A DNA stretch of 48,010 nt, from NCBI GenBank assembly GCA_937870825.1, contig CALMZO010000192.1:1-48010 (forward strand). Direction: 5' to 3'. Positions 25,017 through 32,120 of this stretch are shown in pieces; position 1 is the stretch's first letter; each line of letters begins with the position of its first letter. This stretch comes from an uncultured Chloroflexota bacterium (GTDB lineage Bacteria; Chloroflexota; Anaerolineae; UBA4142; SHND01). The position numbers were made by a program, and so were the translations under genes. The notes under the pieces were generated by a model. The model was not told the origin of the DNA and did not search any database. It was given only the letters and a program-made list of their open reading frames with translations.

Positions 25017-26195
25017 CTATCTGCCATTTGCCAACTGCTCTGCCAATAATTGATACAAATTCATCACTTGCATTCCGTCCGCGTATTTTTCCAACGTCGC
25101 GGCGTCGAGTGGGTCATCGGTCACAAGAATTTCCGCGCCGGTGGCTTTGGCTTCGGCGATACGCGTGCGCGCTAAATTTTCCGCGAGCGCGGGATGCGTG
25201 TACTGCAAACCGCCGCTCGTGCCAATCGAAGCCGCGAGAGATTCGCGGAACAACATTTCGCGCGGTTCTGCGCCGAACGCTTGTGTTGCGAGCACGCGCG
25301 CATTCAACGCGTGATGTTTCAAGCGAATGGATTGTGACGCATCGTGGAAGGTGTACGCTTGCGGCGCGCGCGGTTCAATTTTTAATTTCTCGCCCGCGTT
25401 CGCGAGAACGTCAACGAGCGTGGAAACATTCACGCCATCGGGCAAATTCACGCCAAGTTCGGCATATACGTTTTTCAACGCGTGCGCGTCTTGTGGACTC
25501 AGTGCAATGACCTGCGTCACGCCGCTCGATTCCAAATCGCGCACAATGCTTTTCGCAAATTCGCGCGCCGTGTCCCACAGACCGAGTGTGTACGGCAAAT
25601 AGCCGCTCGATTGTCCAACTGCACAGCGCGTCGCGTTCACCCCAAGCGCGTTCAACAATGTTTCCGCTGCCGGGACAATTTCGGGTTTCAAAAAATAGGC
25701 GGCGTCGCCGACAAAGAGGACGGAGGATGACGATGCGTCATCGCGCGTATTGGTTGGGATGCGCGGAGGGTGCGATGAGGCATCGAGACGAATGACCAAA
25801 GACGAATCCGCGTTCGTCGTTCGTCGTTCGTCGTTCGTCGCGTCGCCATACGGCGAACCAAACGCGCGCAACTTGGCCTCAACCACCTTCACGCTTGCAG
25901 GCGCGTATCCCAAACGCACCACCTCCTCGCGCGCAGCTTGAATCGCGTACGGCAATGGACGGTTCGTCGCGCAATTGCCTTGACAATTGCCTGCGTCGGC
26001 GCACCGATACAAGGTATCAACGGATTCTGTGTCCCATTGCAGCATCCCGCGCTGCACCGATGCGACGAGCAATGCCCAACCGTGCGGCGAGGTCGCTTCG
26101 TTTTTTGTCACGCGGCGCACGGGACACGCTTGCGCGCACATGAGACAATAGCGGTCTCCTTCGTAAATCGGAATGTACTCGATAAATTTCGACAA
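25017..26195 (-). CDS. Fe-S oxidoreductase subunit, GlcF-like
   Basis: 392 residues. N-terminal Cys motifs CLMCAQACP and CADAGNCQGNC, consistent with [4Fe-4S] binding, then a CCG-like C-terminal half (FVGDAAYFLKPEIVPAAETLLNALGVNATRC..., NARVLATQAFG, TSGGLQYTHPALAENLARTRIAEAKATGAEILVTDDPLDAATLEKY). Typical of the GlcF/HdrD-type electron-transfer partners of FAD hydroxyacid oxidases; the FAD oxidase at 28822-30261 is the likely partner. TTG start at 26195 with GGAG upstream. Residues about 115-155 are an unusual low-complexity insertion (ATNDERRTTNADSSLVIR...), created by a heptamer hairpin (25787-25839). Confidence 0.83.
   Translation of the reverse strand: MSKFIEYIPIYEGDRYCLMCAQACPVRRVTKNEATSPHGWALLVASVQRGMLQWDTESVDTLYRCADAGNCQGNCATNRPLPYAIQAAREEVVRLGYAPASVKVVEAKLRAFGSPYGDATNDERRTTNADSSLVIRLDASSHPPRIPTNTRDDASSSSVLFVGDAAYFLKPEIVPAAETLLNALGVNATRCAVGQSSGYLPYTLGLWDTAREFAKSIVRDLESSGVTQVIALSPQDAHALKNVYAELGVNLPDGVNVSTLVDVLANAGEKLKIEPRAPQAYTFHDASQSIRLKHHALNARVLATQAFGAEPREMLFRESLAASIGTSGGLQYTHPALAENLARTRIAEAKATGAEILVTDDPLDAATLEKYADGMQVMNLYQLLAEQLANGR
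25787..25839. repeat. Heptamer hairpin inside the Fe-S subunit gene
   Basis: GACGAAT GACCAAA GACGAAT, 4-base loop, four GTTCGTC units. It encodes ATNDERRTTN...SSLVIR in the same frame as the insertion at 23224-23286, although three frames were possible. Confidence 0.85.
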
Positions 26196-26211
26196 ACCGT
26201 TTTCTCCGGTG

Positions 26212-26236
26212 AGGGGGCGGTTTCATACCGCCCCCT
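26212..26236. repeat. GC hairpin AGGGGGCGGT
   Basis: Perfect 10-bp arms (26212-26221 and 26227-26236) with a 5-base loop, upstream of the Fe-S subunit gene. Similar to the GTAGGGGCGGG hairpin at 38683-38709. Confidence 0.75.
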
Positions 26237-26300
26237 ACAAGTTCACGCGTCCTCCCTACAACGTCTCTGGTGATAGGGACGGGCGCGTCGCATCCGAATC

Positions 26301-27305
26301 TTAAACTTTCCGCGCGCGGCGCCAGACGAACGCACCGCCGGCGAGCAACATCAACACCACGGCAATCAACGGGATGAGCATGGATGGAGTTGAATTGCCC
26401 GTTGTCGGCAAGGTTTGTGGTGGAGGCGCGGCAGGCGGGGCAGCCGCGCCCGGCGCGGCATTCACCGGCGGAACGGTCTTGAGGTAAGCGGCGACGGCAA
26501 AGCCGTCCTTCTCGGTAATGTCGTGAAGTCCGCCATCAAGCACCAGCTGCATCAGTCCGCCCACAGAAGAGCCGTCAGGGCGCTTGCCCGTTTTGAGCAA
26601 AAGATAAATTTGCTCTTGCGACCATTTGCCAATGCCGAATTCTTCGGAGGGAGTGATATTTGCAGAACCGAACATAGGATTGCCTGCAAGAAAGCGCGAC
26701 ATATCGGGCGCGCCTTCGGCCGTAGTCGGCGTATGACAATCGCTGCAGTGCGCTATGGTGTTCACAATGTACGAACCGCGTGCCACGCCTTCTGTCGGCG
26801 CGTCGGCAGGTTGCGGGGGCGCTGTGAACGGCGGCACGGGGACATTCAGTTCGCGCGCGGGAACCTTGTTGGAAACGGGGGGCGCGGTTTTGATAAACGC
26901 TGCCACATCATGCAGGTCTTGTTCCGACATGCCGCTAAAGTACGGATACGGCATCACGGGGAATAGTTGTTCCCCATCTGGGCGCTTGCCGTGTCGCAAT
27001 GCATTCACCACATCTTGTTCCGTCCACGAGCCGATGCCGGTTTCCACGTCGGACGTAATGTTTTTGGCATACACTTTGCCTGCCGGACCCAGTTCAAACA
27101 CTTCGCCACCGGCGAGGAACCCTGCCGCGCCCATGTGGCAACCGCACCCGCCGGCGAGTGCAAACAGATACGCGCCTTTGCCGGGATTCCCCACCACCCC
27201 ATTCTGCTTGGGTGGGGCTGCTTGGACAGTTGCTGTTTGTGCAGCAAACGCCAACACCGCGAGGGCGGCAAGGAATAGCGTTACTGCAATACCGCGTCGT
27301 ACCAT
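26301..27305 (-). CDS. Diheme cytochrome c with LPxTG-like anchor
   Basis: 334 residues. Signal peptide (RRGIAVTLFLAALAVLAFAAQTATVQA), then two related modules, each with a heme site and a GIG-W motif (DVETGIGSWTEQDV, EFGIGKWSQEQI). The second site is canonical CSDCH (IAHCSDCHTP). The first reads GGCGCHMG, in which only one residue lies between the cysteines (CxCH). The C-terminus has a Pro/Ala linker, LPTTG, a transmembrane helix and a basic tail (RRARK), like sortase or related sorting signals. ATG 27305 has GGAGG 5 bases upstream. Exported electron carrier; the operon location suggests a role with the FAD and Fe-S proteins. Confidence 0.85.
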   Translation of the reverse strand: MVRRGIAVTLFLAALAVLAFAAQTATVQAAPPKQNGVVGNPGKGAYLFALAGGCGCHMGAAGFLAGGEVFELGPAGKVYAKNITSDVETGIGSWTEQDVVNALRHGKRPDGEQLFPVMPYPYFSGMSEQDLHDVAAFIKTAPPVSNKVPARELNVPVPPFTAPPQPADAPTEGVARGSYIVNTIAHCSDCHTPTTAEGAPDMSRFLAGNPMFGSANITPSEEFGIGKWSQEQIYLLLKTGKRPDGSSVGGLMQLVLDGGLHDITEKDGFAVAAYLKTVPPVNAAPGAAAPPAAPPPQTLPTTGNSTPSMLIPLIAVVLMLLAGGAFVWRRARKV

Positions 27306-27408
27306 ACGAACCTCCTCTTGGAATTTTTGCGCGTTGACCAATTTCAACGCGTGACGGCGTTATTCTATAAAATTTATTCGCATATTGACAGTGGGGGTTT
27401 GACGGTCT

Positions 27409-27939
27409 CTATGGCTTGCCCCACCATTTGTAAATCGAATTGCCGTCCGTGAATCCCAACGGCAAAAACGCGCCGAGAAAAAATACAAAAAAGTTGTCCA
27501 GCAAAAGCCACAAGGCGACCCAATACAACGCGCCGCCGTAATTTTGCGCGATGAGCAAAATCAAAAACGCAACCCCACTCACGACGAAACTGATTGCAGG
27601 TCCACCCAGCGCGCGGCGAATATGAATTTTGCCGGACAGTGCCGGTTCGTCCTTTGGATACAACGAAACGCCGAGGACGTACACGAAACGCACGCCGCGC
27701 ATCGGATAACCGGTTCGCCGCGCCGCGCCCGCGTGTCCGAGTTGATGCAGCAATTCCGAAAGAAAATGCAGCAGCGCGCAAATGAATCCGCCAACGAGGG
27801 CTTCGCCAAACGTCAAACGCAAAACGTTAAACGCAAGCCAACTCAACACACTCCACAACAACAGAAACCCAAAGAGCGCGGAGGGTTTGGCAGAAATTTC
27901 AAGATGGTAGAGATTGCCGAGTACGATTTTGTTGGGCAT
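27409..27939 (-). CDS. Membrane protein related to M50 site-2 metalloproteases
   Basis: 176 residues, about five hydrophobic segments (LFGFLLLWSVLSWLAFNVL, LVGGFICALLHFL, ISFVVSGVAFLILLIA, VALWLLLDNFFVFFLGAF). The segment HFLSELLHQLGHAGAARRTGYPM is where M50 enzymes have HExxH; here it reads HQLGH, so the catalytic Glu is Gln. The C-terminal DNFFVFFLGAFLPLGFTDG resembles the second motif. Probably a catalytically altered member. Next gene downstream is a small-protein pair. Confidence 0.65.
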   Translation of the reverse strand: MPNKIVLGNLYHLEISAKPSALFGFLLLWSVLSWLAFNVLRLTFGEALVGGFICALLHFLSELLHQLGHAGAARRTGYPMRGVRFVYVLGVSLYPKDEPALSGKIHIRRALGGPAISFVVSGVAFLILLIAQNYGGALYWVALWLLLDNFFVFFLGAFLPLGFTDGNSIYKWWGKP

Positions 27940-27942
27940 TGT

Positions 27943-28299
27943 TTATGCAAATTCGAGAAAATTCGGCGGCGCGAAAAATTTTCGTTTGCGCAATGGCAAT
28001 GGCGATTCCGCTTCACATAACGAGCGCAGCCGTTTCATGGTCAATGCCGATTTCACCAAAAAAACCGGCTCGTTCACCCCGCCAATTGATTTTGTCCACA
28101 CAGGCGCAGATTGATTCAAGCGGGTTGCAAACAATTCCGCCAATGCCGCCGACAATGCGAGCACGCGCGAATCTGATGTTTGCGGTTGTGGCAGACTCGC
28201 CAAATCTTTTTGCTCGCGTAGAAAATCTTGAGTCAAGCTGCGGGTTTGCAAACTGTCACCCGCTAATGCGGCTTGGGCGATGTGTTCAATCTCAACCAT
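27943..28299 (-). CDS. Conserved hypothetical, partner of DUF6036 gene
   Basis: 118 residues, soluble, mostly helical. SLTQDFLREQKDL..., then LALSAALAELFATRLNQSAPVWTKSIGGVNEPVFLVKSAL..., then CEAESPLPLRKRKFFAPPNFLEFA. The C-terminal motif PLRKR--APPNFL is the kind of conserved tail seen in small proteins beside nucleotidyltransferase-like DUF6036 genes. The pair overlaps by 8 bases, as in toxin-antitoxin loci. Whether it is an antitoxin is an inference. Confidence 0.6.
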   Translation of the reverse strand: MVEIEHIAQAALAGDSLQTRSLTQDFLREQKDLASLPQPQTSDSRVLALSAALAELFATRLNQSAPVWTKSIGGVNEPVFLVKSALTMKRLRSLCEAESPLPLRKRKFFAPPNFLEFA

Positions 28300-28816
28300 A
28301 CAGACTCTCCCACAAATCTAAAAAAGCATACTTGGCTTTTATCTCTCGTCCCGGTACGAGATAGGGCACAACCTCATTCCAAATTTTATCTTGCTCACCA
28401 GTCAGTTCCTGTAATAATCTCCGCGCGTCATCAATATCAGTTTCATCACGCCAAGCAGATAACTTCATGGCAAGCAATTGGGCAATAGACGGCGCCCTAA
28501 CCTCAATGCCCGGCCCTGAAAAAATTATTGGCCCAGCGCTTATGCCCATCAAATACCCTTTTGCACCATCATTCAGCCATTCTTCAGGCAAGTCTTGCTC
28601 ATTGGCTACTTGTTTCACCCATTTGCGAACGTTTGCGGTTGCGCGCGGCGATAGAATCACCGCATTTACATCTCGCGTTGTCAGGCGCGCCTGATAAACT
28701 AACAGCATCACTGCGCCGCCGACGACAACAAGTTGAATCTGTTCTTGCTCCTGTGTTGCCAATTCTCCTAGCCGCCATAGTGCCGATTCAATTTCCGTGC
28801 GAGATAAAGTTGCCAT
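28292..28816 (-). CDS. DUF6036-type nucleotidyltransferase-like protein
   Basis: 174 residues. The start LVVVGGAVMLLVYQARLTTRDVNAVI is the nucleotidyltransferase fold GG...TRDVD motif of MNT/AbiEii-type and DUF6036 proteins; the second acidic residue is Asn here (DVN), so activity may be lost. C-terminal part includes ALL-alpha segments (APSIAQLLAMKLSAWRDETDIDDARRLL). Many relatives are toxins of toxin-antitoxin or phage-defence loci. It is followed, with 8-bp overlap, by the 118-residue partner. Confidence 0.72.
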   Translation of the reverse strand: MATLSRTEIESALWRLGELATQEQEQIQLVVVGGAVMLLVYQARLTTRDVNAVILSPRATANVRKWVKQVANEQDLPEEWLNDGAKGYLMGISAGPIIFSGPGIEVRAPSIAQLLAMKLSAWRDETDIDDARRLLQELTGEQDKIWNEVVPYLVPGREIKAKYAFLDLWESLYG

Positions 28817-28821
28817 CTTAT

Positions 28822-30261
28822 TTACACACTAAACCCCAATTTCCCCGGATTCATTATCCCGCGCGGGTCCAATGTCTGTTTCAGTTTGTCCAAAATCGGA
28901 AACGCGTCGCCGTACTGTTCGCGCATCAGGCGTCCGAGTTTCAAGCCGATGCCGTGATGTTCGTTCAACATGCCGCCGTTCGCCAATGACGTGCGCGCGG
29001 CAACCGTCCAAATTTTATTGTGCAACTGTATCGCTTGCTGCGCGTCTTGCGGCGGCTCGTCAATGATAAAACGGTCGTACACCATCACGCCCCACGGAAA
29101 CCAATGCGAGAAATGCGCGATGTAACGCGTCTTGTATTCCGCGAACCCTTCTTCAATCGCCTTCTTTTTCGCCCAATACAATTTTTCAATGTTCTCGAAC
29201 GTCGTCACCGTTTCAATCGTACCGTACATTTTCGGCAGCGAAAGCGTGAGCGGCGGAAAATAAAAATCGTAGCGATGCTCCCACCATTCTTTACCGGGAT
29301 GCTCGCCCAAATCGCGCGCGCCGTACTGCGAAACAATTTTCATTGCGCGTTCGTACTGCGCCGCCGCGATTTCTTGATACCCATCAAACACCAAAATCAA
29401 ATACGCGCCTTCGAGGTCAAGATTCAATACGCGTTTCACTAATGATTTCGTTGACGCGTCGTCGTACAAACGCAGGACAGATGGCTGCAATCGCGCCAAC
29501 ATAATTTCGCGTCCCGCTTCGAGCGCACTGTGCAAATCGTCAAACAACACCGCGCGAAAAATGCGGTGTTCGGGCATCCGTTCGATTTGGAAGGTCGCGG
29601 CGGTGATGACGCCCATCGTTCCTTCCGCGCCGACGAGAAAATTCATCAGCATCGGACCCGTCGCGTGATTCGGCACGGGCGGCATTTTCACGAACGTTCC
29701 GTCGGGCATCACCGCTTCGAGCGACACCACCAAGTCTTCTGCCTTTCCGTACTTGGTCGAAATGACGCCGCTGCCGCGTGCTGCCAAATATCCGCCGACG
29801 GTTGCGGCGGCTGCCGATGACGGATAATGCGGGAACGTTAAATTGTGTTCGTTCAACGCGCGTTCAAAAATCGCGCCGTTCACGCCGCACTGCGCGGTCG
29901 CGGTCAAATTCGTTTCGTTGATTTCCAAAATTTGGTCAAGCCGTTTTACATCCAAAACAATCCCGCCAAATATCGGGACCGTACCGCCTTGCGTGCCGCT
30001 CCCCCCCCCCCACGGCACCACCGGAATTTTGTACGTATTCGCAATTTTCAACACCGCCGAAATTTCCTGCGCGTTCGCGGGATGCACAATGAAATCGGGC
30101 GACGCGGGCGTTTGCGCGCGGTCGAGCCACATCTGCGGCATCCATGACCAATCCGTCGCATACACCAACTTGGCAACGTCCGAAACCGAAACAAACTCGT
30201 CCCCCACCACATCGGCGAGTTCCGAGCGAATCATTTCGAATTCAAGTGACGTGAAAAGCAT
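28822..30261 (-). CDS. FAD-linked oxidase, GlcD/alkyl-DHAP synthase type
   Basis: 479 residues. N-terminal PCMH-type FAD-binding domain: VPWGGGSGTQGGTVP (the FAD phosphate loop, about 83-97), PSSAAAATVGGYLAARGSGVISTKYGKAEDL, GAEGTMGVITAATF. The C-terminal FAD-oxidase_C domain ends in NEHHGIGLKLGRLM (active-site His). It oxidises a 2-hydroxy acid, alcohol or similar substrate and would pass electrons to the Fe-S subunit at 25017-26195. The Gly-rich loop is encoded by 11 consecutive G (C on the plus strand), a slip-prone tract. The start may be ATG 30261 or ATG 30234, because the first lies one base from a repeat arm. Confidence 0.9.
   Translation of the reverse strand: MLFTSLEFEMIRSELADVVGDEFVSVSDVAKLVYATDWSWMPQMWLDRAQTPASPDFIVHPANAQEISAVLKIANTYKIPVVPWGGGSGTQGGTVPIFGGIVLDVKRLDQILEINETNLTATAQCGVNGAIFERALNEHNLTFPHYPSSAAAATVGGYLAARGSGVISTKYGKAEDLVVSLEAVMPDGTFVKMPPVPNHATGPMLMNFLVGAEGTMGVITAATFQIERMPEHRIFRAVLFDDLHSALEAGREIMLARLQPSVLRLYDDASTKSLVKRVLNLDLEGAYLILVFDGYQEIAAAQYERAMKIVSQYGARDLGEHPGKEWWEHRYDFYFPPLTLSLPKMYGTIETVTTFENIEKLYWAKKKAIEEGFAEYKTRYIAHFSHWFPWGVMVYDRFIIDEPPQDAQQAIQLHNKIWTVAARTSLANGGMLNEHHGIGLKLGRLMREQYGDAFPILDKLKQTLDPRGIMNPGKLGFSV
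30001..30011. repeat. 11-base homopolymer tract in the FAD oxidase gene
   Basis: Eleven C on the plus strand, reading TGG GGG GGG GGG AGC on the coding strand (Trp-Gly-Gly-Gly-Ser). Changes in length would shift the frame at residue about 86 of 479. Confidence 0.9.
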
Positions 30262-30262
30262 A

Positions 30263-30733
30263 GACGAAGGACGAACGACGAACGACGAAGGTTAAAGTTC
30301 GTCGGTCACATAGCTTTCTTTTTCTTCGCGCAACCATGCTTGAGCAGGCGCGATCGCTTTTCGCATGGCGTGAAGTTTTGCGGCAAGCATTTCTGCCTTT
30401 TGATAAACAATATCGAGTTGGTCATTTTCAATTCCAACATTACGCCGCCGGATCAAATGTTGACAAGCAACTGTTTCCACAAGTGAACGAATGCCAAGTC
30501 CCAAAAATCGCGCTTGCTCCGCATCCGTTTGACTATTTGATCCTTCTGCGATATTCAGCGCGATTGAAGTTGCCGCTCGAACAATTTGCGATTTGAGATT
30601 GAACTCTTCGCTACGTGGCAACTTTTCTGCCAACAGATAAATCAAATCAATATATTCAACTGACAACTTCCAAACCTCCAATTTCTCAAACTTGAATGGC
30701 ATTTCATTCGTCCTTCGTCATCCGTCCTTCGTC
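30263..30733 (-). mobile_element. Four-helix-bundle gene bracketed by heptamer inverted repeats
   Basis: The unit is 471 bp. Left arm 30263-30290 is exactly four heptamers (GACGAAG GACGAAC GACGAAC GACGAAG), one base from the stop codon of the four-helix gene. Right arm 30706-30733 is exactly four complementary heptamers, three bases from its start codon. Arms match at 24 of 28 bases. The right arm also encodes the last four codons and TGA stop of the upstream PEP-hydrolase-like gene (ends 30718); the left arm ends one base before the FAD oxidase ATG. That is the structure expected of an inserted cassette. Mobility is inferred, not shown. Confidence 0.75.
30292..30702 (-). CDS. Four-helix-bundle protein (S23/avd-like family)
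   Basis: 136 residues: FKFEKLEVWKLSVEYIDLIYLLAEKLPRSEEFNLKSQIVRAATSIALNIAEGSNSQTDAEQARFLGLGIRSLVETVACQHLIRRRNVG. This is the TIGR02436-type four-helix bundle family: the EVWKxS-, LKSQIxRAAxSIxxNIAEG and RSLxExxxQ motifs are all present. Relatives include proteins encoded in 23S rRNA intervening sequences and the Avd accessory protein of diversity-generating retroelements, but most are stand-alone with no known activity. It is full length. Its unusual feature is that it fills the loop of a heptamer inverted repeat (30263-30733). A truncated paralogue with a matching upstream array lies at 47807-47941. Confidence 0.92.
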   Translation of the reverse strand: MPFKFEKLEVWKLSVEYIDLIYLLAEKLPRSEEFNLKSQIVRAATSIALNIAEGSNSQTDAEQARFLGLGIRSLVETVACQHLIRRRNVGIENDQLDIVYQKAEMLAAKLHAMRKAIAPAQAWLREEKESYVTDEL

Positions 30734-31560
30734 AACCGCAGTGTCTTGAACGCGCGCGTTTGCTCTTCCAACGCCGGTTCCACTGCCAGCCGTTCAATAC
30801 TGCTTGCGCCGAAAAATCCTGCAATGCCGTGCGTGTGGTCAAAAATAAATTGCGCGTCGCGCGGTTCCGCAATCGGTCCGCCGTGACAGAGAACGAGAAT
30901 GTCGGGATTAATCGCCACTGCGGCATCGCGCATCGCTTGCGCGCGCCGCGCGCTTTCTTCCAGCGTCAGCGCGGTGTGCGCGCCGATTGCGCCTTTGGTT
31001 GTCAGTCCCATGTGCGGCACGAGAACGTCCGCGCCCGCTTCCGCCATCGCCCGCGCTTCGTCGGGATTGAAAACGTACGGACAGGTCAGCATATCAAGTT
31101 CGCGCGCTTGGCGAATCATTTCCACTTCGAGCCCGTAACCCATGCCCGTCTCTTCCAAATTTTGACGAAAGACGCCTTCAAACAATCCGACAGTCGGAAA
31201 ATTTTGCACGCCGTCGAAACCTTCGGCTTTGACCTTTTGCAAAAACACATTCATCAAACGGAACGGGTCTGTCCCGCACACGCCCGCGAGAACGGGAGTA
31301 TTTTTCACCACAGGCAAAACTTCGCCGCCCATCTCGAGCACAATCGCGTTCGCGTCGCCATACGGCAAAAGTCCCGCAAGCGAACCGCGTCCCGCCATGC
31401 GAAAGCGCCCGCTGTTGTAAATGATGAGAATGTCCACACCGCCGCGTTCTGCAAATTTCGCGGAAATGCCGGTGCCTGCGCCCGCGCCGATGATGGGCTT
31501 GCCTGTCGCGACCTGCGCGCGCAATTTTCTCAAGGATTCTTGACGCGGAATAAACGGCAT
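30718..31560 (-). CDS. PEP-hydrolase-like TIM-barrel protein (Tm-1 C-terminal type)
   Basis: 280 residues: [77 protein letters not shown]..., [65 protein letters not shown]. This family (phosphoenolpyruvate hydrolase or TIM-barrel signal-transduction protein) corresponds to the C-terminal half of the plant Tm-1 protein. A UPF0261 gene lies two genes upstream, as often seen. ATG 31560 is chosen because the gap to the upstream gene is then 4 bases. Its last four codons and stop come from the repeat arm at 30706-30733. Confidence 0.87.
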   Translation of the reverse strand: MPFIPRQESLRKLRAQVATGKPIIGAGAGTGISAKFAERGGVDILIIYNSGRFRMAGRGSLAGLLPYGDANAIVLEMGGEVLPVVKNTPVLAGVCGTDPFRLMNVFLQKVKAEGFDGVQNFPTVGLFEGVFRQNLEETGMGYGLEVEMIRQARELDMLTCPYVFNPDEARAMAEAGADVLVPHMGLTTKGAIGAHTALTLEESARRAQAMRDAAVAINPDILVLCHGGPIAEPRDAQFIFDHTHGIAGFFGASSIERLAVEPALEEQTRAFKTLRLTKDG

Positions 31561-31564
31561 CGCA

Positions 31565-32032
31565 TTAACCTTCGGCTTGTTTCTGTTCCACTTTCGCAAT
31601 CGAAACCGTGCCGAGTCCCTCGCGCGCGTGTTCGCCGTGAATGCGCGGCACGATATGACTCCAAAAAATATAACCGATGGTGGAAATCAGCAGCACGATG
31701 AAACCCAGCGTGTACAGCCCGACGGCGAACGGCTGAAACATTCCGAAAACGCCCAACACAATGCCCGCAATCAACGCGCGTTCGCCGACGCGGTACACGG
31801 AATTCGAAAGGTGGTTGTTTAGACGCGTCGCCATCAAAATAATAAAATCAATAAACGCGACGATGATGCCGATAAAGGTGAGAATAAAAGGAATGCCGCT
31901 CAAAATCGTGTTGTCTGCGCGCGTCTTGGCATCCAGTCCGCCCACAATCGGGCTTGCAATCGCGCCCGCGACCCACAACGCAATCGCAATCGCCAACAGA
32001 ATGAGCAGTAATCGTTTTCGTCCGGCACTCAT
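31565..32032 (-). CDS. Small four-helix membrane protein, unknown
   Basis: 155 residues with four predicted membrane spans: [85 protein letters not shown], then a short charged C-terminus. No recognised family. It lies between Tm-1-like copy 2 and the TIM-barrel protein, with 4-base spacing to the latter, so it may be a membrane partner of that pair. Confidence 0.65.
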   Translation of the reverse strand: MSAGRKRLLLILLAIAIALWVAGAIASPIVGGLDAKTRADNTILSGIPFILTFIGIIVAFIDFIILMATRLNNHLSNSVYRVGERALIAGIVLGVFGMFQPFAVGLYTLGFIVLLISTIGYIFWSHIVPRIHGEHAREGLGTVSIAKVEQKQAEG

Positions 32033-32120
32033 AGAAAAGTGAAAAGTGAAAAGTTAAAAGCGAAAAGTGAAAAATCCACTTGTCTTGGCTTTTAGCTTTT
32101 AACTTTGTACTTTTTACTTG
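32033..32120. repeat. Heptamer inverted repeat, GAAAAGT type
   Basis: Left arm GAAAAGT x3, TAAAAGC, GAAAAGT; right arm GCTTTTA GCTTTTA ACTTTGT ACTTTTT. Supplies the TAA stop of Tm-1-like copy 2 (32114). The words contain stops in some frames and occur only between genes. Confidence 0.85.
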
